Assembly: GCA_964528055.1 (NCBI GenBank)
Contig: CAZGQM010000002.1
Span: forward strand, 62,001 to 126,000
Length of the DNA: 64,000 nt
Reading direction: 5' to 3'
From: Geoanaerobacter sp964528055
GTDB lineage: Bacteria > Desulfobacterota > Desulfuromonadia > Geobacterales > DSM-12255
Shown here: positions 33,502 through 42,116 of the stretch, in pieces
Position numbering within the stretch: the first letter of the stretch is position 1
Layout: each line of letters begins with the position of its first letter
Notes under the pieces: generated by a model
Database searches by the model: none
Told to the model about the DNA's origin: nothing
Seen by the model: the letters and a program-made list of their open reading frames with translations, nothing else
Program-made: the position numbers and the translations under genes

Positions 33502-36500
33502 ATGAACGATCCAGGTTTTGCCGGGAAGATCGCCCGGACCTTCATCAACTCGAAGTTGACCCCGCTGATCGTTATTGCGTCGCTTCTGCTCGGCTTTTTT
33601 GCCATTAAGATGACCCCTCGCGAGGAGGAGCCGCAGATCGTTGTACCGATGGTCGATATCTTTCTTCCGCTTCCCGGTGCCTCGCCTGCCGAGGTCCAGG
33701 AACGGGTTGTGAAACCTTTCGAGAGAAAACTGTGGGAGATCAAGGGGGTAGAGTATCTGTATTCCATGAGCCGCCCTGGTATGGGGATCATCACAGTCCG
33801 TTACCTGGTCGGTGAGGATATGGAGAAGTCACTGGTCAAGCTCTACAACAAGGTTATGAGCAATCGTGGGCTTCTTCCGTCCGGTGCAGGGGAGCCGCTT
33901 GTGGCACCAAAGTCCATAGATGACGTGCCGATTCTGGCTCTGACCCTCTGGTCTGAGCGATACGATCATGCCACCCTCCGGAATGTTGCCAAAGAGGTCT
34001 GCGATGAACTGAAAAAGGGGGAAAACGTAGCAGAGGCAATGGTGACCGGAGGTCAGGCACGACAGTTACGGATAGTACTTGATTCCGGCAAGCTGGCAGC
34101 GCGAGGAGTCGCGCCGCTTGAGGTTGCGGCAGCCCTGCAGCGAGGCAATTCAAGCCTCAGGTCCGGTTCATTCAGCGGAGACAACCGTGAACTCCTTGTG
34201 AAAACCGGCGAGTTTCTCACGGATGCCGAAGGGGTGAAGCGTCTTGTGGTGGCGGTGCGCGACAATAAACCGGTCTATCTGGCTGATGTTGCCACTGTGA
34301 AGGATGATAGTGCGGAGCCGCAGGATTATGTCTTCTTCGGCCTCGGCCCGGCGGGTGGAGAAAAGGCGGGCATAGAACCTTCAACTGCCGTAAATCGGGA
34401 CAAAAACTATCCGGCGGTAACCATATCCGTTGCCAAGCGGACAGGTGCCAACGCGACGTGGGTGGCCGAAGATCTCGTAAGGAAGGTGGAGTCCCTGAAG
34501 GGGAAGGTGATACCGTCCGATCTGCAGGTGACGGTTACCCGCAATTACGGTGAGACGGCCAAGGAGAAGAATAACGAGCTTCTTTTTCACATGTTTTTGG
34601 CTGCCATCTCGGTGACCATCCTGATAGCAGTCTTTATGGGGTGGCGAGCCGGGGCTGTGGCAGCTATAGCGATCCCGGTGACCCTGGCACTGACCATGTT
34701 CGTCTTCTACCTGATCGGGTACACCCTTAACCGGATTACCCTGTTCGCGCTGATCTTCTCGATCGGCATCCTGGTGGATGATGCCATAGTAGTGGTTGAG
34801 AACATCCATCGCTACTTTACGACGACCAGCCTAAAACCTTTGGATGCGGCGATTCGCGCGGTGGACGAAATCGGCAACCCGACGGTGCTGGCCACGTTTG
34901 CAGTTATTGCATCGATCCTTCCCATGGGCTTTGTCGGCGGGCTGATGGGACCTTACATGAGGCCGATTCCGGTAGGGGCGAGCATGGCTATGCTACTCTC
35001 CATGTTCATTGCCTTCATCGTTACACCGTATTTTGCCTTCAGACTTATGAAGGGTTCGGCTCTGCATTCTGCCGACCAGGTCATGGAGGAATCCAAGCTG
35101 ACCCTGTTTTACCGGAGAGCTATGGGGGCTCTGCTGCACAAAAGGGTTTTGCGTAACAGCTTTCTGGCAGCAGTGGTGCTTCTTCTCCTCCTTGCCTGTT
35201 CCCTGATCTATTTCAAGGGAGTAACGGTCAAGATGCTCCCTTTTGACAACAAGAACGAGTTGCAGGTGATCATCGATGCACCGGACGGAACGTCTCTGGA
35301 GCAGACAGCGCGGATAGCCGCCGAGATGGGTGATGCGCTGAGGAAGGTTCCGGAGGTGGTAAATTTTCAGACCTACGTGGGGAGCAACTCTCCATTTAAC
35401 TTCAACGGCCTGGTCCGTCACTACTACCTTCGCAAAGGGCCTAATGTTGCAGACCTGCAGGTGAATCTGACCCATAAGAACGAGCGTAAGGGGCAGTCCC
35501 ACGACATTGCGAAAAAAATCAGGCCCCTGCTGAAAGCCGTTGCCGACCGATATGGCGCCCGAGTCAAGGTGGCGGAGATCCCGCCCGGGCCTCCGGTTCT
35601 CTCAACCCTTGTTGCCGAGGTTTACGGCCCTGACGATACCACGCGGGCAGATATTGCTAAAAAGGTTAAGGATATCTTCACCAGAACTGCCGGTGTTGTG
35701 GATGTGGACTGGTACCGTGAGGACGACCAGCAGAAGGTTACCTTTACGTTGGACCGTGAGAAAGCGGTTTTGAACGGCATCGCCGCAGAGGACGTTGTAA
35801 AGACCCTCAGCATGGCGCTTGGGGGAATCGACGCAGGAATTCTTCACGTGCCGAATGAGAAGGAGCCGGTAACGCTGAATCTTCGGCTGCCTGTCGCAGA
35901 CCGGAGTTCTATTGCGTCACTTTCATCAATCTATCTCCCTGGCCCGAAAGGAAACGTGCCGCTCTCGCAGCTTGTGAAACCTCTGCAGGGGATCGAGGAG
36001 AAGTCTCTTTACCGCAAGAACCTTAAAAATGTGGTCTACGTCATCGGAGACGTGGCAGGAGTTGTTGAGGCCCCGGTGTATGCCATTCTCAAGATGCAGA
36101 AGGAGATCGATGCCATACCGCTGGCTGGCGGGTATAGGATTGAACAGCTTGCTTCACGCCAGCCTTGGAGCGAAGAGAAGCCGGGGTTGAAGTGGGACGG
36201 AGAATGGCATATCACCTACGAGGTCTTCCGGGACCTGGGGATTGCATTTGCAGCAGTTATGGTCCTGATCTATATCCTCGTGGTGGCCTGGTTCAAGGAT
36301 TTCACCACGCCACTGGTAATCATGGCCCCAATCCCGCTGACGCTCATCGGAATACTCCCGGGGCATGCCATGCTGGGGGCCTTCTTCACGGCAACTTCCA
36401 TGATCGGTTTTATTGCTCTGGCCGGGATCATCGTCCGCAACTCCATTATCCTGATCGATTTTGCCGAGATGAAGCGCCGTGAGGGGCTTGCCCTTGACGA

Positions 36501-36738
36501 GGCGATCATAGAGGCTGGAGCGGTAAGATTCCGACCGATGCTCCTGACCGGAGCAGCGGTGGTGGTGGGTAGCTTTGTCATCGTATTTGACCCCATATTC
36601 CAGGGTCTTGCCATAGCTATGATGTTCGGTGAGATAGCCTCAACGACATTGTCCAGGGTCACGATTCCGATACTCTATTTTCTTGTACAAGGCTGGAAAG
36701 AACGGCATCATGGTAATGAGGCGAAGGAGGAGTTTTAA
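33502..36738 (+). CDS. RND efflux pump permease
   Basis: A 1078-residue inner-membrane pump from the ATG at 33502 (GGAG upstream); an ATG at 33478 lies inside the adaptor gene. Twelve membrane helices with two large periplasmic loops are visible. TM4 carries GILVDDAIVVVENIHRYF with the paired aspartates of the proton relay, as in AcrB/HAE1 pumps, not the CzcA form. TM10 has GIIVRNSIILIDFAE, with Arg where AcrB has the relay Lys940. Substrate is not predictable; genes downstream hint at thiol-reactive or metal toxicants. Confidence 0.92.
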   Translation: MNDPGFAGKIARTFINSKLTPLIVIASLLLGFFAIKMTPREEEPQIVVPMVDIFLPLPGASPAEVQERVVKPFERKLWEIKGVEYLYSMSRPGMGIITVRYLVGEDMEKSLVKLYNKVMSNRGLLPSGAGEPLVAPKSIDDVPILALTLWSERYDHATLRNVAKEVCDELKKGENVAEAMVTGGQARQLRIVLDSGKLAARGVAPLEVAAALQRGNSSLRSGSFSGDNRELLVKTGEFLTDAEGVKRLVVAVRDNKPVYLADVATVKDDSAEPQDYVFFGLGPAGGEKAGIEPSTAVNRDKNYPAVTISVAKRTGANATWVAEDLVRKVESLKGKVIPSDLQVTVTRNYGETAKEKNNELLFHMFLAAISVTILIAVFMGWRAGAVAAIAIPVTLALTMFVFYLIGYTLNRITLFALIFSIGILVDDAIVVVENIHRYFTTTSLKPLDAAIRAVDEIGNPTVLATFAVIASILPMGFVGGLMGPYMRPIPVGASMAMLLSMFIAFIVTPYFAFRLMKGSALHSADQVMEESKLTLFYRRAMGALLHKRVLRNSFLAAVVLLLLLACSLIYFKGVTVKMLPFDNKNELQVIIDAPDGTSLEQTARIAAEMGDALRKVPEVVNFQTYVGSNSPFNFNGLVRHYYLRKGPNVADLQVNLTHKNERKGQSHDIAKKIRPLLKAVADRYGARVKVAEIPPGPPVLSTLVAEVYGPDDTTRADIAKKVKDIFTRTAGVVDVDWYREDDQQKVTFTLDREKAVLNGIAAEDVVKTLSMALGGIDAGILHVPNEKEPVTLNLRLPVADRSSIASLSSIYLPGPKGNVPLSQLVKPLQGIEEKSLYRKNLKNVVYVIGDVAGVVEAPVYAILKMQKEIDAIPLAGGYRIEQLASRQPWSEEKPGLKWDGEWHITYEVFRDLGIAFAAVMVLIYILVVAWFKDFTTPLVIMAPIPLTLIGILPGHAMLGAFFTATSMIGFIALAGIIVRNSIILIDFAEMKRREGLALDEAIIEAGAVRFRPMLLTGAAVVVGSFVIVFDPIFQGLAIAMMFGEIASTTLSRVTIPILYFLVQGWKERHHGNEAKEEF

Positions 36739-37172
36739 TGTTCTGGCAGAAGAAAAAACTGCAGTCAATGGCGGACCCGGAGCTTCCCGGACTCTGCCGA
36801 TCGGAGGCTGAGGCTCTTTACCGCTCAGGCAGGTATCACTGTGCCGAGGCGGTGCTGGAGGTTGTCAGGAGGCATTTCAGCCCTGAAACTCCGGAGGTGC
36901 TGGTGCATACGGTAAGCGGTTTCGGTGGTGGCTCAGGTTCGGGGTGCATCTGCGGTGCGGTCTCCGGTGGAACAGTCGGATTTGGACTGGTGTTGGGAAC
37001 TGATAAAAAACGGATTGCGCACCTCACCCGCGAACTTCACGCTTGGTTCAAGGAGAAGTACGATGTCACCTGCTGCAAGATCATCAGGCAGAACCTCCCT
37101 GGTGTCTGCCCGGCGTTGACCGGCGAGGTTGCAGGGAAGGTTGCAGAGATGTTGTCGAGGGAATCCCACTGA
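36738..37172 (+). CDS. C_GCAxxG_C_C family cysteine-rich protein
   Basis: A 144-residue protein with the family pattern of spaced cysteines: YHCAEAVLEVV, GSGCICGAVSGGTVGFG, TCCKIIRQNLPGVCPAL. The family is common in anaerobes and probably binds a metal or cluster, but no function is established. Length and motif order are normal. Its ATG overlaps the pump's TAA (TAATG), so it is translated with the efflux system, which is an uncommon setting worth noting. Confidence 0.87.
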   Translation: MFWQKKKLQSMADPELPGLCRSEAEALYRSGRYHCAEAVLEVVRRHFSPETPEVLVHTVSGFGGGSGSGCICGAVSGGTVGFGLVLGTDKKRIAHLTRELHAWFKEKYDVTCCKIIRQNLPGVCPALTGEVAGKVAEMLSRESH

Positions 37173-37216
37173 ATCTCCTTGAGGTACAAGGGGACCTGAA
37201 AGAGAAGGAGAGATCC

Positions 37217-37441
37217 ATGAAAGAAGAATTCTATGTCGAACGTATTGTCAGGATCGTTGCCGGGTCGTTTATCCTTGTCTCGCTGATCCTGGCGCACTTC
37301 CACAGCCTTAACTGGCTCTGGTTCACCGGCTTTGTCGGGTTGAACCTATTCCAGTCAGGGTTTACCCAGTTCTGCCCGATGTTCAATATATTGGCGAAAC
37401 TTGGAGTGCCAAGATTCCCGAAAAACGGTTGTTCCAAATGA
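37217..37441 (+). CDS. DUF2892 (YgaP-like) membrane protein
   Basis: A 74-residue inner-membrane protein with two hydrophobic helices and the motif GLNLFQSGFTQFCPMFNILA followed by LGVP. This is the membrane half of YgaP, whose other half is a rhodanese; here the rhodanese is a separate gene 844 bp downstream. GAAGGAGAG precedes the ATG. The stop overlaps the next gene's ATG (ATGA). A sulfane-sulfur or cyanide/persulfide-related role is inferred from YgaP. Confidence 0.88.
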   Translation: MKEEFYVERIVRIVAGSFILVSLILAHFHSLNWLWFTGFVGLNLFQSGFTQFCPMFNILAKLGVPRFPKNGCSK

Positions 37442-38268
37442 AATGCCGAATCACGGTCATCTGTGATAACAGTGTCGGAGCGATTGCAGGGACTCTCGGC
37501 GAGCACGGATCGTCTGCACTCGTCGAGTGGGATGGAGGGTCCATCCTCTTTGACACGGGCGGAGGCGAGACCCTGCTGCACAACTCCCTCCGGATGAACA
37601 GGGACCTTCGCCGGTTGACTGCAATAGCCCTCTCCCACGGTCATTATGACCATACCGGTGGTTTGAGCCATCTGCTTCGGCTGACTGGCAGGAAAACGGT
37701 GTATGCCCATCCGGGGCTGTTTACCCCGCGTTATCGGGTTAAGGAGACCGGCGAGGCGATATCCGTCGGTATCCCTTTCGGAGAGGAATATCTATGTGGG
37801 GTTGGTGCAGAGTTCAGCTTGAGCAGGGAAGCGAGGGAGATTGCGCCGGGTCTCTTCCTGACCGGTGAGGTACGTCGCCGAAACGCCTTCGAGGTCGGTG
37901 ACAGAGGTCTGTACGCCGATCCTGAAGGGGTGCAGCCAGACCAATTGGAGGACGACCAGTCGTTGATCATCGTTGGGGAGAAGGGACTGATACTGTTACT
38001 CGGCTGTTGCCATGCCGGATTGATCAATACTATCGATGCAGCCCGGGAACTGACCGGCATCAGCACTATTTGTGCTGTTATCGGAGGGACGCATCTGGGT
38101 TTCTGCAGTGCCGGGCAGCTTGATCAAACCATTGAAGCTCTTCGAGGGCACGGCATAGGCAGGATCTATGGGAGCCACTGTACCGGATTTGTCGCTTCCG
38201 CACGGCTTCACCGGGAATTCCCCGGCCGGTTTCAGTCGGCACAGGTTGGAACTACCATTGAGGTATGA
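37438..38268 (+). CDS. Metallo-beta-lactamase-fold hydrolase
   Basis: A 276-residue MBL-fold protein. The metal motif is LSHGHYDHTGG; later ligands are GCCHAGLINTI and GGTHLGF plus YGSHCTGF. The overall pattern matches the group that includes 7,8-dihydropterin-6-methyl-4-aminobenzene-phosphate synthase-like hydrolases. The substrate is not evident. The ATG at 37438 overlaps the DUF2892 stop; a TTG at 37429 is an unlikely alternative. It is not close to ETHE1 persulfide dioxygenases in length or motif. Confidence 0.85.
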   Translation: MKCRITVICDNSVGAIAGTLGEHGSSALVEWDGGSILFDTGGGETLLHNSLRMNRDLRRLTAIALSHGHYDHTGGLSHLLRLTGRKTVYAHPGLFTPRYRVKETGEAISVGIPFGEEYLCGVGAEFSLSREAREIAPGLFLTGEVRRRNAFEVGDRGLYADPEGVQPDQLEDDQSLIIVGEKGLILLLGCCHAGLINTIDAARELTGISTICAVIGGTHLGFCSAGQLDQTIEALRGHGIGRIYGSHCTGFVASARLHREFPGRFQSAQVGTTIEV

Positions 38269-38284
38269 TAAGGAGAAGATCTCA

Positions 38285-38662
38285 ATGCTCAGAATTGCCA
38301 TAACCGTTACCTTCCTGGTTACGATTGCAATCACGGTACTGTCTGCTGGATACCGAACCATCACATCCTCTGAAGCAAGGCGGCTTATCGTACAGAATAA
38401 GAACATCTATCTGCTGGATGTACGGACACCGGCTGAGTATCGACAGGCCAGGATCAAGGGGAGCATTCTTATCCCGATCAATGATATAGAGCGGCGAATT
38501 GTCGAGGTGCCGAAAAACCGTCCGGTTATTGTATATTGTGCGGTCGGGGCCCGCTCAAATCTGGTGGCCGGTTTCCTGGCAGGTAAGGGATATGGGGAGG
38601 TTTACACCATGCAGGATGGTCTGAGTGGCTGGAGTCGTAACGGCTTTCCTTTGGAGAAATGA
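38285..38662 (+). CDS. Exported rhodanese-domain protein
   Basis: A 125-residue protein from the ATG at 38285 (AAGGAG upstream); the frame is open from 38168. Residues 1-22 are hydrophobic and look like a signal or membrane anchor. The rhodanese domain has LLDVRTPAEYRQARIKGSIL and the active-site loop VIVYCAVGARSN, with the catalytic Cys kept. Rhodaneses carry sulfane sulfur. Placement beyond the inner membrane is inferred from the leader. Together with the DUF2892 gene it would make up a split YgaP. Confidence 0.88.
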   Translation: MLRIAITVTFLVTIAITVLSAGYRTITSSEARRLIVQNKNIYLLDVRTPAEYRQARIKGSILIPINDIERRIVEVPKNRPVIVYCAVGARSNLVAGFLAGKGYGEVYTMQDGLSGWSRNGFPLEK

Positions 38663-38672
38663 TTTGCTAGTA

Positions 38673-38951
38673 ATGACCAATGAAGATGTGCTGCAGCGTA
38701 AGGCGATTATTCTCAGGACCCTTGGACATCCGGTGAGACTCAGGATCGTTGCAGGACTGGCCGGAAGGTGTGCCTGCGTCAAGGAGATATGGGAATGTCT
38801 TGGGTTACCGCAAGCAGTGGTTTCACAACACCTGAAGGTGATGAAAGAGAGTGGAATCCTTGATGCCAGACGTGAAGGGGTACGAATCTGTTACTCACTC
38901 AAAGATGAAATGCTGGAGAAACTTATCCATGCTGTCATTGACGGCCCCTGA
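38673..38951 (+). CDS. ArsR/SmtB family transcriptional repressor
   Basis: A 92-residue winged-helix regulator from the ATG at 38673. Its core is LGHPVRLRIVAGLAGRCACV, then KEIWECLGLPQAVVSQHLKV as the DNA-reading helix, and ARREGVRICYSL for the wing. The Cys-x-Cys in GRCACVKEI sits where ArsR/CadC repressors have their metal- or metalloid-binding ELCVCDL, with further cysteines in WEC and ICY. It is the last gene of the operon and most likely represses it through the 31003-31036 repeat. Its 3' end overlaps the MCP gene by 17 bp. Confidence 0.9.
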   Translation: MTNEDVLQRKAIILRTLGHPVRLRIVAGLAGRCACVKEIWECLGLPQAVVSQHLKVMKESGILDARREGVRICYSLKDEMLEKLIHAVIDGP

Positions 38952-40626
38952 ACGGTACCATCTGCTGATGGAGTTCTTGGGTGCCACGCATTATGTCTTC
39001 GATCTGATGAACTATCTGACGGGCGTTTACGACATTGTTCTGCATAAGTTGACCCGACTCCCCTATGCATTCCTTGAGAATCTCCGCCAGTCTGAGCTGT
39101 TGCAGGGATGAGTCGCGCAGCCTCTTCATCTTTTCATTTTCTTCGATAACGCTCTGCAGGTAGAGGTAGTTGCATTGAGACTGCTCATGGGTCGATGAGG
39201 TGATCTTCTCCGAGTGTGACCGCATCTCCTCCAGGGTAGCAACAACCATCATGGTGTTGCGCTCCTGTTCTTTGATGGACCGGGTAATCTGCCTTATTGT
39301 TTCCAGGTTCTTGGCCGCTTCATCGTTGATAATCCTGCTTCCTGATGCTTGCTTGACAGTGGTAGCGGCAATTTTCTGGATCATCTGAGCCACTTCCGTT
39401 GAGGTCCCCTCTATCTTAGCCAATGCTTCGCTTGCAATAGCCGTGATCTTCACCCCCCCCTTGCCACGGTCTTTCCCCTGAGCTATCGCCCTCTGAACGG
39501 CAGCTGTCTCCTTCTGGATATTCTTGACCAGATCCTGGATCTCCTTTGCAGAGGATGATGTTCGATGTGCCAGCGAACGTACCTCCTCTGCCACGACAGC
39601 AAAGGCCTTGCCACGTGCTCCTGCCTGAGCGGCAATAATAGATGCATTCAACGACAAAAGAGTGGTCTGCTCCACAACATCCTGGATCATGTTTACGAAT
39701 TCACCTACCCTTGCCGAATGGACTGCAAGCCTTGTAATAGCTTCATAAGACTCTTCACTGCTCAGTTCAATCTCTTTCATGACCTTGAGGGTGGCGGTTA
39801 TCGCCCTCATGCCGTCTTGAGCAAGCATCCTGACATTTACGGAGCTTTCCACTGCCATCTGGGTGTTGTCACGTACATTGCTGGTGGCCATGCTTATCTG
39901 CTGGATAGATGTGGAAGTCTGTTCTGCCGATGTCGAGAGGGCATCTACGTTGTTGGCTATCTCTTTTATGCTGGCAGCCATTTCTCCTAATGAGGATGAA
40001 GTGCTTACAACCGCTTCGGTATAGCTTTGGATCGATCCGGCTATCACGGCAGTGGTATCCTTCATCTGGGTAGCGATGAATGAGCGTTCGTCACCACGCT
40101 CGGTTATCTCTTCAATATCCTTTAGTAATGAACAGAAAAATTCGTTCATCCTTGCAACTGCGTTAAGGTTCTCCCGTTCCTTTGTAAGCTGATGTTCATT
40201 ACCCTCCATTATTTCAAGGGACGTTTCCCCCAACTGCTGATGCTTGGGTATAAATTCCTCTGTTATGCCATTTACGTTCTCGATCATGGTTATGACACGG
40301 TTAATGAGCCTGTCTTGGAATGCCTGAAGTGATTCTAGCTCGTCCCCAACTCCCCTGGTATCACAGAGATCATCATCCATGTATAGAGTGGAGATGGTCT
40401 CCAATTGTTTTTGCACCTGGATTTTTAAAGCCTGCTTGATCACGATTGAGCAGAAAGTACCCACGATGAGTCCTGCCAGGAGGCAGCCCGCAACGTACAG
40501 TGGGTTGAATGCTCTGTTACCAAAAAAAATTGCGGAATAAAACGGGAAAACTAGACCGATGAACAGGCCGAAGGAGATCATGAAAATGGTGGTCTTACGT
40601 AGTGATGAAAGGTGAAACCTGAACAT
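38935..40626 (-). CDS. Methyl-accepting chemotaxis protein
   Basis: A 563-residue receptor. Two membrane helices within residues 10-65 (ISFGLFIGLVFPFYSAIFF and VAGCLLAGLIVGTFCSIVI) are close together, so there is hardly any periplasmic domain. The signalling tip is VEQTTLLSLNASIIAAQAGA, differing from the usual QTNLLALNAAIEAARAGE at several positions. The C-terminal region after the hairpin is unusually long (about 120 residues). It is a single gene with a FliA-type promoter of its own. Confidence 0.92.
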   Translation of the reverse strand: MFRFHLSSLRKTTIFMISFGLFIGLVFPFYSAIFFGNRAFNPLYVAGCLLAGLIVGTFCSIVIKQALKIQVQKQLETISTLYMDDDLCDTRGVGDELESLQAFQDRLINRVITMIENVNGITEEFIPKHQQLGETSLEIMEGNEHQLTKERENLNAVARMNEFFCSLLKDIEEITERGDERSFIATQMKDTTAVIAGSIQSYTEAVVSTSSSLGEMAASIKEIANNVDALSTSAEQTSTSIQQISMATSNVRDNTQMAVESSVNVRMLAQDGMRAITATLKVMKEIELSSEESYEAITRLAVHSARVGEFVNMIQDVVEQTTLLSLNASIIAAQAGARGKAFAVVAEEVRSLAHRTSSSAKEIQDLVKNIQKETAAVQRAIAQGKDRGKGGVKITAIASEALAKIEGTSTEVAQMIQKIAATTVKQASGSRIINDEAAKNLETIRQITRSIKEQERNTMMVVATLEEMRSHSEKITSSTHEQSQCNYLYLQSVIEENEKMKRLRDSSLQQLRLAEILKECIGESGQLMQNNVVNARQIVHQIEDIMRGTQELHQQMVPFRGRQ

Positions 40627-40649
40627 AGGATGTAATCCTCTAAAGAGTT

Positions 40650-40676
40650 ATGTCGGCTGGGTACCAGAAATCTTTA
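40650..40676 (-). promoter_or_regulatory. FliA (sigma-28) promoter for MCP
   Basis: On the minus strand TAAAGATT (40676-40669), 11 bp, GCCGACAT (40657-40650) closely matches TAAAGTTT-N11-GCCGATAA. It lies 23 bp upstream of the MCP ATG at 40626, placing the receptor in the late flagellar class. Confidence 0.78.
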
Positions 40677-40806
40677 CCATTTGAAACGGAATCGTCAAAC
40701 CAGTCTGAACGAAAAAGGGTTAGATGGCTGTTTGATAAGGCTTTGAGCTTAACGAAACAGAAACTTTTTCTCAAGTTAGACAAATGCATACCCGATATGC
40801 ATTCCT

Positions 40807-41886
40807 ATGGAATCTTCGAGGATAACAGGAAAATTTGAGGAGCCTGGGGCCGCAAGTCGGACCGGTGAGGCAGAGCAACTTGCCGCATCAATGTTGGACA
40901 ATCTATCCACTGGTCTGTTGATGGTGGACAGTGAGGGAACGGTCTGTTTTATGAACCAGAAGGCAGAGCGTATGTTGCAGATTTCTCGCAACGAGTTTGT
41001 TGGTAAGCGTGTGTATGCGCTGCCTTTAAGGACTGCTATCTACAAAGTACTGAGTGAGAATTGTCGCGACTGCTATGTCGAAATGAGCATCAACGGCCAG
41101 GTAATCCAGGCAAAGGCAACATCGGTTATATGTCGTGAAGGGGCTCATCTTGGGGAGATGTATGAACTTAGAGACATTACTCCGGAACGTCGAGCCCAGC
41201 GACAGAGTGATGAGTTCGTAGCTTCAATGACTCATGACCTGAAATCACCTCTGACTGTAATTCTTGGTTATGTTGATGCCCTTGCCTCCGATCAGGTGAT
41301 AGCTGCAAGTAAGCGGACAAATGATTGTCTTGAGGAGATTCGGAGAAACGGATCCCGGTTGCAGGGGATGATCGAGGATATTATTGATTCATATCGTCTT
41401 GATGTTGGCTTGGTGGAGATTCGCCGCGATTATTGCGATGTAGGCAAGATTCTTGAAAAATGCTGTCGGGAACTGGCCCGTGATGCCGAGGACCATACGC
41501 TGAAATTCAGTTACTCCATCGATCCTGACATACCGATATTGAAGGCGGATGGCAAACAGCTCTCTCGGGTTTTTGCCAACCTTATAGGAAATGCGATCAA
41601 GTTCACGCCACGTGACGGTTCTGTGGTTGTTGAAGCTGGGTTCACTGATGCAGAAGTAGTAATTACGGTAAGTGACACAGGTATCGGCATTCCGGCCAAG
41701 GATCAGGATCGGATTTTCAATAAATACTTCCGCTCGGATCAGGTGCGGGGCTACAAAGGGACCGGCCTTGGACTTACCATATGCAAGGCACTTGCTGAGG
41801 AGCACGGTGGAACTGTTACGGTAGCAAGCAGCGAAGGTACCGGTAGTCGGTTCACGGTAAGGCTCCCTGTTCAGCCCCTGGATTGA
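40807..41886 (+). CDS. PAS-domain sensor histidine kinase
   Basis: A 359-residue cytoplasmic kinase. The PAS domain (about 25-125) starts LDNLSTGLLMVDSEGTVCFM and has several Cys residues (CRDCY). The HisKA motif is FVASMTHDLKSPLTVILGY with His143, and the HATPase domain has N-box NLIGNAIKFTPRDG, G1 VSDTGIGIP and GTGLGLTICKALAEEHGG. It lies just before the cheY group but on its own; a weak FliA-like -10 (CCCGATAT) lies 12 bp upstream. The response regulator is unknown. Confidence 0.92.
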   Translation: MESSRITGKFEEPGAASRTGEAEQLAASMLDNLSTGLLMVDSEGTVCFMNQKAERMLQISRNEFVGKRVYALPLRTAIYKVLSENCRDCYVEMSINGQVIQAKATSVICREGAHLGEMYELRDITPERRAQRQSDEFVASMTHDLKSPLTVILGYVDALASDQVIAASKRTNDCLEEIRRNGSRLQGMIEDIIDSYRLDVGLVEIRRDYCDVGKILEKCCRELARDAEDHTLKFSYSIDPDIPILKADGKQLSRVFANLIGNAIKFTPRDGSVVVEAGFTDAEVVITVSDTGIGIPAKDQDRIFNKYFRSDQVRGYKGTGLGLTICKALAEEHGGTVTVASSEGTGSRFTVRLPVQPLD

Positions 41887-41989
41887 GGATTCTGCTATAG
41901 TAGCTTTCTCAGGAAAGGAGAGCGAGTGGAATTCAGGTGACTGAAGTAAAAGTTCCTGAATAAATTAAATAATACTGGTTTTTGTAGGT

Positions 41990-42016
41990 TAAAGTTTTGA
42001 CTGGAACTGCCGAATT
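41990..42016 (+). promoter_or_regulatory. FliA (sigma-28) promoter for the cheY group
   Basis: TAAAGTTT (41990-41997), exactly 11 bp, GCCGAATT (42009-42016) matches the FliA consensus with a perfect -35. It stands 100 bp before cheY. The rest of the 230-bp gap shows nothing further. Confidence 0.78.
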
Positions 42017-42116
42017 ATGGATGTAGACCGGATTCAAAAGTGATTAGTGGGTTGCGTAACGCCCTGGACCGTGTACTGTTTTGATTATACCCATATTACC
42101 AAGGAGGATCTTAAGA

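Noticed and set aside
40650..40838. A 62-codon plus-strand frame upstream of the PAS kinase
   Set aside because: It covers the FliA promoter of the opposite MCP gene and the start of the kinase, has no family signal and no ribosome-binding site.
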